Source of the DNA: Legionella lansingensis
GTDB taxonomy: Bacteria > Pseudomonadota > Gammaproteobacteria > Legionellales > Legionellaceae
Assembly: GCF_900187355.1 (NCBI RefSeq)
Contig: NZ_LT906451.1
Coordinates: forward strand, 1,547,001-1,611,000
Reading direction: 5' to 3'
DNA length: 64,000 nt
Shown here one piece after another: positions 53,167 through 62,549 of the stretch. The notes under the pieces were generated by a model. The model was not told the origin of the DNA and searched no databases. It worked only from the letters and a program-made list of their open reading frames with translations. Made by a program: the position numbers and the translations under genes. The number at the start of each line of letters is the position of its first letter. The first letter of the stretch is position 1.

Positions 53167-55145
53167 GAGGAAAGATAAGTGTCATAATCAATCTCATCAC
53201 CGATAGCATGAGTTACTGCCCCAAAGCCTCTGCCAGTATGTTCATTCATAATTTTCTTGAATGATGAAAATTTTTCTTTATCAAGACTATTTGGGCTTTT
53301 TATATTTGGGGTTTTTATTTGTTGATCAATGCTGGATTTTATTTGTGATAAGATGCTTTTCCAGGTATTCGTATTACCATGCGTTTGGAAAAATCCATAG
53401 AACCCCCTTTCCTCGCGTAAATAAGCATAATCACCACCTTTTTCTTCAATGAGTACCTTCATTTCTACTAAAGCATTGACATCCGTGATTCTTGGCAAAA
53501 GCCTATTCACTAATGCTTTTGCTTCTTCTTTTTTGGCTGTAATAGAAATGGGTGATCGTCCGATATACGCTAATTGTCGCAAAAGAATGTCAGTTCTGTA
53601 CTTATTCCAATCAATACCGTCTCCATTGTCAACAAGGTATTTAGTAAATTCAAGGCTTGGGCGTTTATTAAAAACCTTACTAATATCTTTTCTAAAATCC
53701 TTGCCGAATCGTTGATTAAGCTCTTCGATCACTGTAATCATTATTTTGGTTTGAGTTTCCGTGGATTGAAACGAAGAACTATATGCCCAATTCTTGAACA
53801 ATCTTTTTATATGCTTCTCTTGAATTGGAACATCAGGATTATTAATCAAAGCAAGGATATTGGCTATTTTTTTATCTAGAGTGTCTGGATTGGGATTATT
53901 GACAATACTGTTAACATATCCAACGAATAATCCATCTCTATTTAAATTAGGAAAATAGTTTTTGTTAAATAACAAACGTCCATCGGGGTAAAATCCTTGC
54001 TGATGATGCTCCTGAATATCATGAATCGTCTCAATTCTGGTGAAGTACTCAGGGTGATCCTGAATCAAATGGTCAATAGCTTTATCAAAAATTTTATCGC
54101 TTGAACAAAGAGAAGCGTAGGTAGCAAGTCTTAGTACTCTGGGTTCATGGTAAAGATCAACAGAGAGGCAGGTTACAAGTCTTTGAACCTCCTCGTTTTC
54201 AGTTAATTGTTCAGTTCTTTTTTCGTTCATCCAACTTAAAGAACAACCAAAAATAAATTTATTCGCTACACTAACAGCTTGCGAGATAAACTGCTTAGTT
54301 TTTATAACAGCGTCTTGCAAAGCCCCTGGACCGGTTACGTAGATAGTCCATTGTTTTCTATACCTTGCATTTCCAACTGTTTTATAGGCTTCATCATAGT
54401 CAAAATCCTGATTTCTTCTGCCATGAAATAACTCTTCAGCGGTTTTCTCATAATTTTGATGAATTTGGGTTATGTATTCTTCTAAAAATGGATGATCAGG
54501 TCTGGACACTAATACATCATTATTGGGCGCACTCTCTTCTGTCAGGTAAATCGTTTTATCGAAAGGATGCTGGCCAGGGCTTGTCGTTTGTCTTTTGCCA
54601 AAGTTAACTTGGCATCCCGTGGCATCTCTAATATCCCCAAGAGGTTCTTTACATAGCACATCAATGTCAGAATAAATTCCACCAAATTTTTGTAAGATAA
54701 TTGTTCTTAGAATGTCACTCGCAGCCCCTGGTTTTTTTCTTAAGATTTCAAATTGATAATGGCTTTCCAAGGACCCCATATGCCCACCAAGTGTTTCATT
54801 GATATCCAGAAGATGAACATGGTTTTCCTTGGCCCACACTGTCAGGTCTATCAGTTCTTGTGAATCATAATTTTTTTTGTCAATCCATAATGTTGTTGCA
54901 TAATCTGGATTTAATCGCTTAAATTCAGCAATTAGCTTTCTTTGATTTTCGTCTTTAAATGGATTAACAACATAGATAAAATGAGCGCGGTTAGGTATGA
55001 GCTCAGGATCATTTTCAAATTGATTGCTCGCTTCAGCAGGGACTTTGGCCAGATCATGGTCTTCTATCAGTTCTGCAAAGGGTTTCAGAGGCGTGGTAGG
55101 AGCCAATGCCTTGCTTTGCATTCGAGCCTCTAATTCTGTACCCAT
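53145..55145 (-). CDS. DXD glycosyltransferase, candidate effector
   Basis: The 666-residue protein has a sugar-transferase core like large clostridial toxins and other DXD proteins: NRAHFIYVVNPFKDENQRKL, TTLWIDKK, then GAASDILRTIILQKFGGIYS and DIDVLCKEP. Asp160 and Asp162 form the metal-binding DXD. The C-terminal 400 residues are helical and polar, without a signal peptide. Cytosolic host glycosylation by DXD effectors is known in Legionella (for example the Lgt and SetA proteins). The ATG at 55145 is supported by AAGGAGACTGAA; an upstream start 17 codons earlier is less likely. It converges on pcm. Confidence 0.82.
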   Translation of the reverse strand: MGTELEARMQSKALAPTTPLKPFAELIEDHDLAKVPAEASNQFENDPELIPNRAHFIYVVNPFKDENQRKLIAEFKRLNPDYATTLWIDKKNYDSQELIDLTVWAKENHVHLLDINETLGGHMGSLESHYQFEILRKKPGAASDILRTIILQKFGGIYSDIDVLCKEPLGDIRDATGCQVNFGKRQTTSPGQHPFDKTIYLTEESAPNNDVLVSRPDHPFLEEYITQIHQNYEKTAEELFHGRRNQDFDYDEAYKTVGNARYRKQWTIYVTGPGALQDAVIKTKQFISQAVSVANKFIFGCSLSWMNEKRTEQLTENEEVQRLVTCLSVDLYHEPRVLRLATYASLCSSDKIFDKAIDHLIQDHPEYFTRIETIHDIQEHHQQGFYPDGRLLFNKNYFPNLNRDGLFVGYVNSIVNNPNPDTLDKKIANILALINNPDVPIQEKHIKRLFKNWAYSSSFQSTETQTKIMITVIEELNQRFGKDFRKDISKVFNKRPSLEFTKYLVDNGDGIDWNKYRTDILLRQLAYIGRSPISITAKKEEAKALVNRLLPRITDVNALVEMKVLIEEKGGDYAYLREERGFYGFFQTHGNTNTWKSILSQIKSSIDQQIKTPNIKSPNSLDKEKFSSFKKIMNEHTGRGFGAVTHAIGDEIDYDTYLSSKNTSKP

Positions 55146-55277
55146 TTCAGTCTCCTTGATTAAGTTTTGTATAATTCCATCATACAAAAGACACATTAAT
55201 CAGGAGTTAAATAGGAATGAATGATTTTCATGAGGTATTCCAAATTGGACTGGTTGTGCGTGGTACTTCAAAAATGG

Positions 55278-55297
55278 ATTCCCGCCTACGCGGGAAT
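55278..55297. repeat. GC-rich hairpin repeat ATTCCCGC..GCGGGAAT
   Basis: A perfect 8-bp inverted repeat around CTAC. Similar units follow at 55401-55420 and 55461-55477, all in the relic zone between the glycosyltransferase and the efflux operon. The three copies in 200 bp suggest repeat expansion after gene decay. Confidence 0.65.
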
Positions 55298-55321
55298 GAC
55301 ACAGTTAAATGAATCTCTTTG

Positions 55322-55360
55322 AAAGGACACCAAGAAGTCAATTCTTGTGTACTGATTTAG
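55322..55360 (+). pseudogene. Relic of the FAD-oxidase 3' end
   Basis: Thirteen codons read KGHQEVNSCVLI and stop, matching the end of the intact oxidase at 52211-52251 (GQKEHQEVNSCVLV). Only the tail survives. It is followed by hairpin repeats and the pcm relic in the same order as the intact genes. Confidence 0.75.
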
Positions 55361-55400
55361 AATTCCTCTCTTCTTCAAGGTAACACTGCCAAGTTTCGTC

Positions 55401-55477
55401 ATTCCCCGCGAAAGCGGGAACTATTTCTAAGCTGGCTTTGGAGCTCAATCAGAGATTGATTCCCGCCTTCGCGGGGA
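55401..55477. repeat. Second and third GC-rich hairpin repeats
   Basis: TTCCCCGC..GCGGGAA (55402-55420) and TCCCGC..GCGGGGA (55461-55477) are variants of the unit at 55278. They fall between the oxidase relic and the pcm relic. Confidence 0.6.
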
Positions 55478-55516
55478 TGACAGTTTTGGGACAAAATGAT
55501 ATGGAACAACCACAAC

Positions 55517-55666
55517 ATGAAAATAACACCGGACGATCTTATTAAAATTCTTCGCAGTAAAGGAATTCATTCCGAAAACGTTTTAACAGCAATACGACAT
55601 ACACCACGCCATTTATTTATCAATCCCGAGGATAAGGCAGTTGCTTCTTCATCAGTATTTGATTGA
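55517..55666 (+). pseudogene. Truncated second copy of pcm
   Basis: The first 45 codons match pcm nearly base for base (MKITPDDLIKILRSKG, then the block up to HLFINPED). Homology breaks after AVA and a stop follows. A start is present but the catalytic and SAM-binding parts are gone. Confidence 0.85.
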
Positions 55667-55674
55667 GCTCCTTA

Positions 55675-55790
55675 TTGTTGATCAATGCTGGATTTTATTT
55701 GTGATAAGATGGTTTTCCAAGTATTCGTATTACCATGCGTTTGTAAAAATCCATACAACCCTCTTTCTTCACGTAAGCAAGCATAATCAC
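55675..55790 (-). pseudogene. Fragment of a second glycosyltransferase copy
   Basis: About 115 bases match 53319-53433 within the 3' part of the intact glycosyltransferase gene, in the same orientation. Only this short internal piece remains. It follows the pcm relic directly, as the intact gene follows intact pcm. Confidence 0.8.
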
Positions 55791-55902
55791 TCAATGAGCC
55801 TTCAATCTTACAGCGACAGGAATTCCGGACTGCGTGCTATTGTTACTGGAAAAAATGAGCAGACATTCCCTCTCGTCTCTAGGATTAATTAATCGACTTG
55901 CG

Positions 55903-56784
55903 TTAAATAAATAATCGTCGGGCTTTCTTCATCAATTGTTGATATTTCATAAAATGCTCATGAGTAATGGGTTGTGATTTCAATAGAAGTGCTGAAAAGC
56001 TCATGGCAAAGAGAATGCGACGTAGTTCCCAGATGGTATTTTGAAAATGAATTATTTTTTCTCCTAACTCAGAACCTGCTTTTAATTCTGATTGCAGATT
56101 TTCTGAACTGCTAGTGATAAGAGTAAAACTATCATTAAATTGATTACGTAACTTTTCCATAAAAATAATTGGGGTAGGAGATTCAGAAGATAGTGATAAT
56201 AAGTGTTCCGCATTATTTTTTATAACCTTATAAACAATTATTTGGTGCAATAAGTAAAGCTTCTGTGAATAATGAAAGGAATTAAACAGCAGATAGTCCC
56301 CGATAAATACAATTAGAATTCCAATCAGGGTGCATATTCCCCGGTTAACCACCATTTCAATGGGACTTTCAGGGACCGTTGAAGTAAATGTTGTGGCAGT
56401 AAGCAAAAAAGCGAATAAGGTAATAAAAAAGACACAGATATCATAACGACGAAGATTGAGTGTCGTGACGAGCATACCTACTGCGGAGCCAATAAAAAGT
56501 ACTGGGATCAAACGATAATTCAATTGTAATAAATATAATAAAGGAATCATAAGTATAAGAGCTAGTAATGTTCCTTTAATCCGATGGCGAGCTCGCTGTA
56601 CTATCAAGCCCGGTTCAATACTGGAACTAATAACCAGAACAGTCAGTAATACCCACCATTTATGTGGCATATTCGAAACCACATAAGTTATTATTCCCAT
56701 AGTATAAATTAGCACCAAATGAGTAAAGCGAGCATAGCCTAGTTGTGTTCTAAGGCTATCTATTTTTTGCATAGCGCATTCCAA
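55903..56784 (-). CDS. FUSC-type efflux protein, C-terminal half
   Basis: The 293-residue protein has six hydrophobic segments (for example HLVLIYTMGIITYVVSN, VPVLFIGSAVGMLVTTL, ICTLIGILIVFIGDYLLF) and a cytoplasmic tail. RARHRIKGTLLALILMIPL is the arginine-containing FUSC step. With the upstream gene it corresponds to the two halves of an AaeB/FUSC exporter, normally one protein of about 650 residues. The halves overlap by 24 bases in different frames at an A6 run. Confidence 0.8.
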   Translation of the reverse strand: MECAMQKIDSLRTQLGYARFTHLVLIYTMGIITYVVSNMPHKWWVLLTVLVISSSIEPGLIVQRARHRIKGTLLALILMIPLLYLLQLNYRLIPVLFIGSAVGMLVTTLNLRRYDICVFFITLFAFLLTATTFTSTVPESPIEMVVNRGICTLIGILIVFIGDYLLFNSFHYSQKLYLLHQIIVYKVIKNNAEHLLSLSSESPTPIIFMEKLRNQFNDSFTLITSSSENLQSELKAGSELGEKIIHFQNTIWELRRILFAMSFSALLLKSQPITHEHFMKYQQLMKKARRLFI

Positions 56785-57695
56785 TGCCGAATGGCAGTAA
56801 GAAGATAAGTGTTAATCAAGTGTTGAAAAGGGGTTGAGGGATTTAGAACAATCGTCGAGAAGTCAATCTGGAGAGGTATGCTCATATGCTGGCGCAGCTC
56901 CTGGAGGTGGTTTTTTACAGCATTCCAAAATAAGGGGTTCATTTCCTGATAATAAATACTGTTTAATGCAAACTGAATGTTTCTGATATTAAAATACAGT
57001 TTAAATGCGGGTGAGAAACACGTTTTTGGTAGTAAGGTTTGATAGGAGCGGACAATATCCACATGTTGGACTTCTTCGCTAAGTGAAGAAAGAGGTAAAT
57101 GCTCGATAGTCGCAGTTATGTCACCTTCTATACATCGAATGTAATGTTGCATAGCCCGAGTCCAAATAATTAACGCGACATTAGGATATAAATTCAAGCA
57201 AATGAGCAAAACAAGCATTGATAAAATCATTGAAGAAAAAATGCCTATTCCTATCTGGAGGCTGGCCATTGGCTGTATAGAAAGACTGAGTGCTCCTATA
57301 CTGATGATTAACATTGGGACATTCCTGATTTTGGGGCGCCTAGTCCAAATTAGAGAAAAGAGAATAATGAATAAAATGATCGCATAAACTGGAAATACCA
57401 GTTTAAAAGGGTAAATCAAATAAAATGAAATGGCTGTGGTAATAACACTGGTAAAAATAAACACCATCGTTTCATTTTTTTCTTTTTGAGATGATAAAAA
57501 TGGCATTTCATACCAGGCAGTAACGATCAGAGGGGCCACAAACATAAGAAAATTTTCTGGCCTGAAAAACCAATAAATAAAAGTTAATATGGTTGCAATA
57601 AAAATAGCTTTGTGTAATGCCACGCGCTGAATTGCGTAAGGATCGACCTGATTCATCCAGTTAACGAGCCGTGATGTAAACATAAGCGCTGGCAC
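56760..57695 (-). CDS. FUSC-type efflux protein, N-terminal half
   Basis: The 311-residue protein has about six membrane segments in its first 180 residues (KAIFIATILTFIYWFF, FLMFVAPLIVTAWYE, FVFPVYAIILFIILFSLIW-like) followed by a soluble helical part. It belongs with the following half as an exporter of aromatic or other organic acids. Its stop lies in the overlap with the second half, after ALCKK. Start is at 57695, or 57683 at MFTSRLVNW, inside the membrane-fusion gene. Confidence 0.8.
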   Translation of the reverse strand: MPALMFTSRLVNWMNQVDPYAIQRVALHKAIFIATILTFIYWFFRPENFLMFVAPLIVTAWYEMPFLSSQKEKNETMVFIFTSVITTAISFYLIYPFKLVFPVYAIILFIILFSLIWTRRPKIRNVPMLIISIGALSLSIQPMASLQIGIGIFSSMILSMLVLLICLNLYPNVALIIWTRAMQHYIRCIEGDITATIEHLPLSSLSEEVQHVDIVRSYQTLLPKTCFSPAFKLYFNIRNIQFALNSIYYQEMNPLFWNAVKNHLQELRQHMSIPLQIDFSTIVLNPSTPFQHLINTYLLTAIRHWNALCKK

Positions 57696-58710
57696 CTACT
57701 CTTAAAGGGAATTGAGGATCTGGATCGATTACGCGGATAATAACAGGCAACCGTTGGGGTAGTAAAATCCATTGGTTTTCATTGCTAACATTTTGCAATT
57801 GCGTTCTAGGATCAATTTGCTGGCGGTTTGCAGCCCAAAAATTCGACGTTACGACCCCATGAAACATTTTGCGACCTAGATACATCCTTGGAAAAATTAA
57901 AACGTTGGAGCCTTCCCTCACATCCCTAAGATCAGTTTCGTTAAAGTTGGCTTGGATAAATATGTCATCCGTGCTTACTAGAGAAAATAGTGGCTGATTA
58001 ATATTTACTGGTGCTCCTGGCGCTAAAAATAAATTTTGCACGATACCATCAACTTGAGCACAAACATCCGTAAACGCAAGATTGACATGTGCAATATTAA
58101 GTTGGGATTGGATGGATTGAATATGGCTTCGTTGCGCTTCGATCTGATGCTTATCAATGTCCAATTGCTTTAGAGAAGCCTCCCATTTATCCTTCGCAGC
58201 GAGAGCTTCTTGTTGTGTATTTTCCAAGGTAATCAGGGAAACTGATTTAATACGATAACCCTTACGGTATTTTTCATAATCCTGAGCTAATTTTTCGTAA
58301 ATTCTGCGATGATTTTCACTGAGTTTTTGGTGTTTATCATAGATAGTTTTCAGTGCCTTTAATTGGGCTTTCGCCGCCTCCAAATCGGCGGTCAGTTGAT
58401 CAACTATATATTGATAGTTTTTTTTAAAAACAGTAAATAATTTTTGCCCTTTTAGCACTCGTTGTCCATTTTTCACGTAGATTGTCGTAATATATCCTTG
58501 GACCTGTGCCGCGACAGGTCTAATATTGTTGACGACAAAGGCATTGTCAGTGAAGGGAAAAAGATAGGAAAAGGTGTAAATCAATAACGTGAGCAAGCCT
58601 ACCGAAATAACCACATTGGGGAAGGTTAGGTATCTTTTTGTATTTTTTATTTTCTGTCTTAACACTTGTAATTTTTCTTTATATTGTATCCATGAATAAC
58701 GCGTTAACAT
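57661..58710 (-). CDS. HlyD/EmrA-type periplasmic membrane fusion protein
   Basis: The 349-residue protein has an N-terminal membrane anchor (33-53), a split lipoyl/barrel-sandwich domain (VAAQVQGYITTIYVKNGQRV and FTDVCAQVDGIVQNLFLAPG) and a coiled-coil hairpin (about 100-205). A final beta barrel contains QANFNETDLRDVREGSNVLI. It would bridge the FUSC pump to the outer membrane factor. It overlaps both neighbours, so all four genes form one operon. Confidence 0.9.
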   Translation of the reverse strand: MLTRYSWIQYKEKLQVLRQKIKNTKRYLTFPNVVISVGLLTLLIYTFSYLFPFTDNAFVVNNIRPVAAQVQGYITTIYVKNGQRVLKGQKLFTVFKKNYQYIVDQLTADLEAAKAQLKALKTIYDKHQKLSENHRRIYEKLAQDYEKYRKGYRIKSVSLITLENTQQEALAAKDKWEASLKQLDIDKHQIEAQRSHIQSIQSQLNIAHVNLAFTDVCAQVDGIVQNLFLAPGAPVNINQPLFSLVSTDDIFIQANFNETDLRDVREGSNVLIFPRMYLGRKMFHGVVTSNFWAANRQQIDPRTQLQNVSNENQWILLPQRLPVIIRVIDPDPQFPLRVGASAYVYITAR

Positions 58711-60035
58711 TGATAACCTCCAGCCAAATCCTGGTAAAGCAATACTAATGACATGGCCAGTTGGAGTTTGGCCTGATTGGTTGATATAGCTAAATTATCG
58801 AGTACAATCTTGTTTTCTAACCATACTTTATAGGATATTAGCCCTGCCTTTAATAGTCCTTTTTGAAGCCTCAACTTATGCTGATAATCTTCTTGAGCCT
58901 CTGAAATTTTCTGATAATAAGATCGATATTGACGATTGGCTGATAAGTCATTGTCGACGTCTCTTAAGATACGGCGCACAGTTTTAATAAAATGACTCAC
59001 TTGGGCGTGATATATTCCTCGTTGCGTTGCGATTTTTCCCCAAGTATTTGGAGCAACCGTCCAAGTTAAATACGCGTCTGTCATTTCTGCCAGTTTGCTC
59101 TCAGGAACATGTGCTTCGCCAAAATATTGATCCAGTTGCAAAAGAGGGAAAAAATTAGCAATTGCAATGGCCTTTCCGGCTTGAGCTTGTTTTACGGCGT
59201 ATGCTGCCATTTTTAAGTCCGGTCTGTTTCTCAAGACTGTTACTGGCAAACTCCCCGGTTTAAATCGATTAAAATCCAATTGAGCGAAGTGATTGGGGGT
59301 AACAATAGGTCCCGGATTTTGATTGACTAAGTAACGAAGGGCATTTTGGCTAGTCGTAATATTGTGTTGAGTGGTTTTCAATTGAGCAGCGATTAATGCT
59401 TTTTCCATTTGGATATTGGACACGTCAATGGCGTTACTTAACCCTATATTAACTTCATCTTCAGTTTGTTTAAGCAGTGTTAGTACATCATTGTTAAGTT
59501 GCTGAAGAAGGCGTAATTGCTCTTGTTGGGCTATTAAAGTAAAGTATGCTGATGCAATTTGGCCGATCACGAGTAGCCTCACTCCCTCAACAGCAGCTTG
59601 ATTATAAGCGAGATAATAGGTAGCCTGTTTTTGTTTTTGGAATTGTTGAGCAATATTAATTGCATAATAGGGCCAAACCCCATAAACCCCCCCCGGGCTT
59701 CCCAATGCGGGATTTGTAGAGTATCCGCCAAAGAAAATTAATGAAGGGATCCAACTTAATTTTATTTCTTTTAATAATCCTCTCGCTTCCTCAAGATTGC
59801 CAAGCGCAATGCCAATATCAAGATTATTACGCAGTCCACGATGTATCAGATTATCCAAAACCGGATCATGGAATTGTGTCCACCAAGCAAAATAGGGCAA
59901 GTTTTTAACGGGCTTATATTCTTTAGCCATTGACGGGAAGGATTTTGCTGTTTTAACAGCAACTGTACGATGGTCTTGGCTACAATTGAGCAAGCCAAGA
60001 GTGATAAACAGCATGAGCATCGTTTGCCTGGACAT
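58704..60035 (-). CDS. NodT-family outer membrane efflux factor
   Basis: The 443-residue TolC-like protein has the two OEP repeats, rich in long helices: FHDPVLDNLIHRGLRNNLDI with GNLEEARGLL, and VLRNRPDLKMAAYAVKQAQAG. NodT proteins are usually lipoproteins; here LGLLNCSQD gives a cysteine near residue 18 with a non-ideal Asn before it. It is the first gene of the efflux operon and the exit duct of the system. Confidence 0.88.
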   Translation of the reverse strand: MSRQTMLMLFITLGLLNCSQDHRTVAVKTAKSFPSMAKEYKPVKNLPYFAWWTQFHDPVLDNLIHRGLRNNLDIGIALGNLEEARGLLKEIKLSWIPSLIFFGGYSTNPALGSPGGVYGVWPYYAINIAQQFQKQKQATYYLAYNQAAVEGVRLLVIGQIASAYFTLIAQQEQLRLLQQLNNDVLTLLKQTEDEVNIGLSNAIDVSNIQMEKALIAAQLKTTQHNITTSQNALRYLVNQNPGPIVTPNHFAQLDFNRFKPGSLPVTVLRNRPDLKMAAYAVKQAQAGKAIAIANFFPLLQLDQYFGEAHVPESKLAEMTDAYLTWTVAPNTWGKIATQRGIYHAQVSHFIKTVRRILRDVDNDLSANRQYRSYYQKISEAQEDYQHKLRLQKGLLKAGLISYKVWLENKIVLDNLAISTNQAKLQLAMSLVLLYQDLAGGYQC

Positions 60036-60339
60036 TAGTAGATACTTTTAGAGAGATGAGTTTTATATCTATGCGTGCTTAAGCTTACTTTAATTGCCAC
60101 GATTACATTTTTATGATTTCCTGAGGAAACTCATTCTATTTTAGTGGTATTTTTAGATATGTAAAGAAAGCTTGCTGAGCACCTATAATGTGAGTTTTCT
60201 AGCAACAGCGGTTATTCAAGTAAGAAGCGGAAGGTCATATATCGCTGCTGTTCAACAATACCATCAAGAAGTCTTCATCATGCGAGCATTGTCAACCCTA
60301 TAATGGTGACTCTATAGTGCTTTATTTTAGTCAAAATTT
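60036..60339. other. Intergenic region upstream of the efflux operon
   Basis: About 300 bases lie between the relA stop and the start of the outer membrane factor gene. The operon promoter should be here. I see no small gene or structured RNA. Confidence 0.4.
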
Positions 60340-62544
60340 CTACACTTGTCTTCTTGCCTCTAAGACATTAGGTATTTGCTCGAGTTTATTTAGCAAACGC
60401 GAAAGACTGTTTAATCCATCAATCTCCACAGTCAATTTGATATAAGCTGTATTATCTTGCTGATGGCTTTGCGTTTGCAAAGCATACACATGCGCTTTTT
60501 CGTTGGCGAGCAAGGAGGTAATATCCCGCAATAAACCAGAACGATCAAAGGCTTTCACTAATACGTCAACAATGTAGTGATCTCGTGTTGAACTACCCCA
60601 ATTAACTTGCAGGAAGCGTTGTCTTTGTTTATCACCGGCATGAAGGATGTTGGGACAATCTTTCTTATGTACGGATACTCCCCGCCCCAAAGTGATGTAA
60701 CCAACAACGTCATCGCCAGGGACCGGCTGACAGCATCTAGCCATGTGAGTTAAAAGATTACCCACACCTTCAATCCGTAAATCACTGCCTCTGACTTCAG
60801 GCTTGGCCATGGGTTTTACAATATGTTGAACAGAAGGTGTTCCTGTTTCAGTTGGTGATAACTTATTTAATATTTGACCTAACTTAATATCACCACGTCC
60901 CAGAGCAGCTAATAAATCATCGACACGCTTAAAATTGAACGACGCGATAATATCATTCAGCCGATCGGCCTTAATGCCTAAGCTCTTTAATTCTTTGTCC
61001 AGAATTTCATGGCCTTCCTGACGATTTTTATCATAATCTTGCATTTTGAACCAATGCAGGACCTTGGCCTTGGCTCTTGACGTTTTCAGGTAATTAAGAT
61101 GCGGATTAATCCAGTCTCTAGAAGGACGCTCGTCTTTGCCTGTTAATACTTCAACTTTGTCACCCGTCTTTAATTCATAAGTCAAAGGAACAATCGTTCC
61201 ATTTACTTTAGCTCCCCGGCAACGATGACCGATTTGACTATGAACATGATAAGCAAAATCCAATGGCGTTACCCCTTGGGGTAAATCAAGAACATCCCCG
61301 TCTGGCGTAAAGACATAAACCCTATCTTCAAGAAATTCCGTTTCTATCGCTTCAGACACACCCTTAGAAGCAGCCATTTCTCGATGCCAGGCCAATACAT
61401 CACGTAGCCACTCTATCTTTCGCTCATGACTTTCTTTTTGACTAACTGCGCCTTCTTTATATTTCCAGTGAGCAGCCACTCCCATTTCGGCTAGATCATG
61501 CATCTGAAACGTACGAATTTGAACCTCAAATACCCGCCCTTCTGGCCCTTCTACAGCAGTATGTAAAGACTGGTAGCCATTCGCTTTGGGATTGGCTATG
61601 TAATCATCAAACTCAGCAGGTATCCGCTTCCAAAGTGAATGCACCATGCTTAGCACTTCATAACACTGCTCTTTGGTTTCAACTAAAACCCTGACAGCCG
61701 TCGCATCATAGATTTCATCTAATGAAACGTTTTTACGTTTCATTTTACGATGGATACTGTGAATATGTTTTGAGCGGCCATAAACTGCAAAATGTTGCGC
61801 TTCTGTAGCGCGAATTTGCTTATTTAATTCTTCAACAATGAGGTTAACATAACTATCACGTTCAAGACGCTTAGCCTTTAATCCTTTGGCTATGGCTTTA
61901 TATTCCTCAGGATGCAAATAACGAAAAGAGAGATCTTCCATTTCCCATTTTATAGCCCCAATACCTAAACGATTGGCCAAAGGAGCATATATCTCCATTG
62001 CTTCAGTCGCAATTTGTTGACGCAGTAGCTCGGGAAGTTGTCCACAAGTACGTAGGATGCAAAGTCGTTCTGCCAGTTTTATAAGCACAACGCGAACGTC
62101 ATCCACCATAGCGAGAAGCATCTTACGAACATTATCAATTTGATGCTTGTTTTGGGGATATTTGTTTAGCGCTTGTAAATTATGCATCGCGCTCATTTTT
62201 TCTATCCCTTTAACTAACTTAGCGATGTGAGGTCCTAACTGCTCTTCGACATCGTCTAGGGATAGCTCAGCATAGTGCACATTTTCAAAAATGATTGCCG
62301 CAGTCAAGGTTTCCTGGTCAACCTCTAAATCAGCCAAAACATCAGCCATGGATAACCCAAGCTGCAAGCAGGACACACCCGTCTCGGTGGCATGATCTTG
62401 TCCTGCAAGCTGACTTAGGGTACAAGCATTGCGAATCAAATCCAAATCTTGAAAATACCCTTTGCTTCCTAGTTGTTGTAACCATTGTTCAACATCAATG
62501 TTTCCATCGATGGACCAAGGAGTATTTTCTTTAACTCTGACCAT
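60340..62544 (-). CDS. relA: GTP pyrophosphokinase, stringent response
   Basis: RelA makes (p)ppGpp from GTP or GDP and ATP on stalled ribosomes. The 734-residue protein has a degenerate N-terminal hydrolase domain (IIFENVHYAELSLDDVEEQLG, where the HD-ED residues of SpoT are lost). It then has a synthetase domain (YDATAVRVLVETKEQC, KANGYQSLHTAVEGPEGRVFEVQIR), a TGS domain (VYVFTPDGDVLDLPQGVTPL), a zinc-finger region (ARCCQPVPGDD) and a C-terminal ACT domain. The lost HD residues mark it as RelA rather than SpoT. It lies 5 bp downstream of rlmD, an arrangement shared with E. coli. Confidence 0.93.
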   Translation of the reverse strand: MVRVKENTPWSIDGNIDVEQWLQQLGSKGYFQDLDLIRNACTLSQLAGQDHATETGVSCLQLGLSMADVLADLEVDQETLTAAIIFENVHYAELSLDDVEEQLGPHIAKLVKGIEKMSAMHNLQALNKYPQNKHQIDNVRKMLLAMVDDVRVVLIKLAERLCILRTCGQLPELLRQQIATEAMEIYAPLANRLGIGAIKWEMEDLSFRYLHPEEYKAIAKGLKAKRLERDSYVNLIVEELNKQIRATEAQHFAVYGRSKHIHSIHRKMKRKNVSLDEIYDATAVRVLVETKEQCYEVLSMVHSLWKRIPAEFDDYIANPKANGYQSLHTAVEGPEGRVFEVQIRTFQMHDLAEMGVAAHWKYKEGAVSQKESHERKIEWLRDVLAWHREMAASKGVSEAIETEFLEDRVYVFTPDGDVLDLPQGVTPLDFAYHVHSQIGHRCRGAKVNGTIVPLTYELKTGDKVEVLTGKDERPSRDWINPHLNYLKTSRAKAKVLHWFKMQDYDKNRQEGHEILDKELKSLGIKADRLNDIIASFNFKRVDDLLAALGRGDIKLGQILNKLSPTETGTPSVQHIVKPMAKPEVRGSDLRIEGVGNLLTHMARCCQPVPGDDVVGYITLGRGVSVHKKDCPNILHAGDKQRQRFLQVNWGSSTRDHYIVDVLVKAFDRSGLLRDITSLLANEKAHVYALQTQSHQQDNTAYIKLTVEIDGLNSLSRLLNKLEQIPNVLEARRQV

Positions 62545-62549
62545 TACTA

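Noticed and set aside
55146..55270. PmrA-type box upstream of the glycosyltransferase
   Set aside because: Only a weak TTAATG-like match is present, not the paired motif expected for PmrA.
60340..62544. SpoT instead of RelA
   Set aside because: The hydrolase HD residues are replaced (FENVHYAE) and the gene follows rlmD, both pointing to RelA.
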